From Candidatus Nanohalarchaeota archaeon (GTDB lineage: Archaea; Nanohalarchaeota; Nanosalinia; Nanosalinales; Nanosalinaceae), in the NCBI GenBank assembly GCA_022729355.1, contig JALDAN010000008.1:1-34431 (forward strand): 34,431 nt of DNA, read 5' to 3'. The translations under genes and the position numbers were made by a program. Every line of letters begins with the position of its first letter. Position 1 is the first letter of the stretch. The notes below the pieces were generated by a model that worked only from the letters and a program-made list of their open reading frames with translations, ran no database searches and was not told where the DNA came from. This document shows, piece by piece, positions 34,018-34,431 of the stretch.

Positions 34018-34347
34018 TTACTCCTCTACTTCTTCCTCTTCGTCCAAAACGTTCAGGACGACATGGCTCTTGGTTTTGGAGATAGGCCTTGTTTCTCCGA
34101 CCTTTACACGGTCACCTTCCTCTAGCTCCACGCCTTCAGGAACGTGTACGGAGATCTTAGTATTACGTCTTTCATACCTCTCGAACTTCGGGACTTTCTC
34201 AGCGTACTCCCAGCGGACAGTAGCTGACTTATCCATCTTATTAGATATAACTCTACCAACAAATGTTCCTCCTTTTACCGGGTACTCAGATTCAATTTCA
34301 GATTCTGCTGTCAAACTTGATTCACCTCTAATTTTTTCGACTCTCAA
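34018..34347 (-). CDS. rps17: Ribosomal protein S17 (uS17)
   Basis: 'GTFVGRVISNKMDKSATVRWEYAEKVPKFERYERRNTKISVHVPEGVELEEGDRVKVGETRPISKTKSHVVL'. Confidence 0.94.
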   Translation of the reverse strand: MRVEKIRGESSLTAESEIESEYPVKGGTFVGRVISNKMDKSATVRWEYAEKVPKFERYERRNTKISVHVPEGVELEEGDRVKVGETRPISKTKSHVVLNVLDEEEEVEE

Positions 34348-34431
34348 CTATGTTCCGCCAGCAACATCAAAGGCTAAAAGGAGCAAAACCTGCAAACAAG
34401 CGGGTTTTTCCATTCACCCCTGAAAGTATCG

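Larger units (their letters stand above)
241..34089. other. Dispersed highly iterated palindrome AGGCCT, about 124 copies
   Basis: Hand scan, for example starts 241, 381, 445, 519, 781, 928, 992, 1153, 1212, 1406, 1651, 1886, 1922, 2006 ... 33273, 33695, 33754, 34084; about 26 are extended to GAGGCCTC. Confidence 0.9.

Noticed and set aside
241-34089. AGGCCT as cloning-site artefact or ordinary restriction target
   Set aside because: Copies are embedded within conserved coding sequence at irregular spacing. Restriction targets are normally avoided rather than enriched.
241-34089. AGGCCT as an orientation-polar motif (Chi or KOPS type)
   Set aside because: The core is a perfect palindrome, so it carries no strand polarity; flanks are variable.
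1-34431. CRISPR arrays, insertion sequences, rRNA genes
   Set aside because: No regularly spaced repeat-spacer units, transposase-like ORFs or rRNA sequence seen.

Overview
The window is archaeal chromosome. An acidic proteome, an archaeal-type spc ribosomal operon and archaeal lipoboxes suggest a halophilic DPANN lineage, most like Nanohaloarchaeota; this assignment is inference. Right third (minus strand): S17-L14-L24-S4e-L5-S14-S8-L6-L32e-L19e-L18-S5-L30-L15-SecY, then a DUF106/EMC3-like insertase, Cbf5/TruB and a tRNA-Ser(GGA). Middle: HtrA-like protease, pelota, a DUF63 membrane protein, a 972-aa polytopic surface protein, a 381-aa anchored beta-rich protein and three paralogous lipoproteins. 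Left part: large secreted repeat proteins (1539, 593 and 512 aa), Trm5, DphB, a DUF357 protein, and an uncharacterised cluster of related acidic proteins. The strongest unexplained signal is a dispersed palindrome, AGGCCT. A hand tally gives about 124 copies in 34.4 kb (about 1 per 280 bp, against about 8 expected). It occurs in all three reading frames, in housekeeping and accessory genes, and in spacers, which resembles a highly iterated palindrome (HIP1-like) system. A second signal: the only two long spacers inside the ribosomal operon (before S5 and before S8) each hold an 18-codon ORF coupled to the downstream start. Each also carries a near-identical AAAATC-NAA-GATTTT hairpin.
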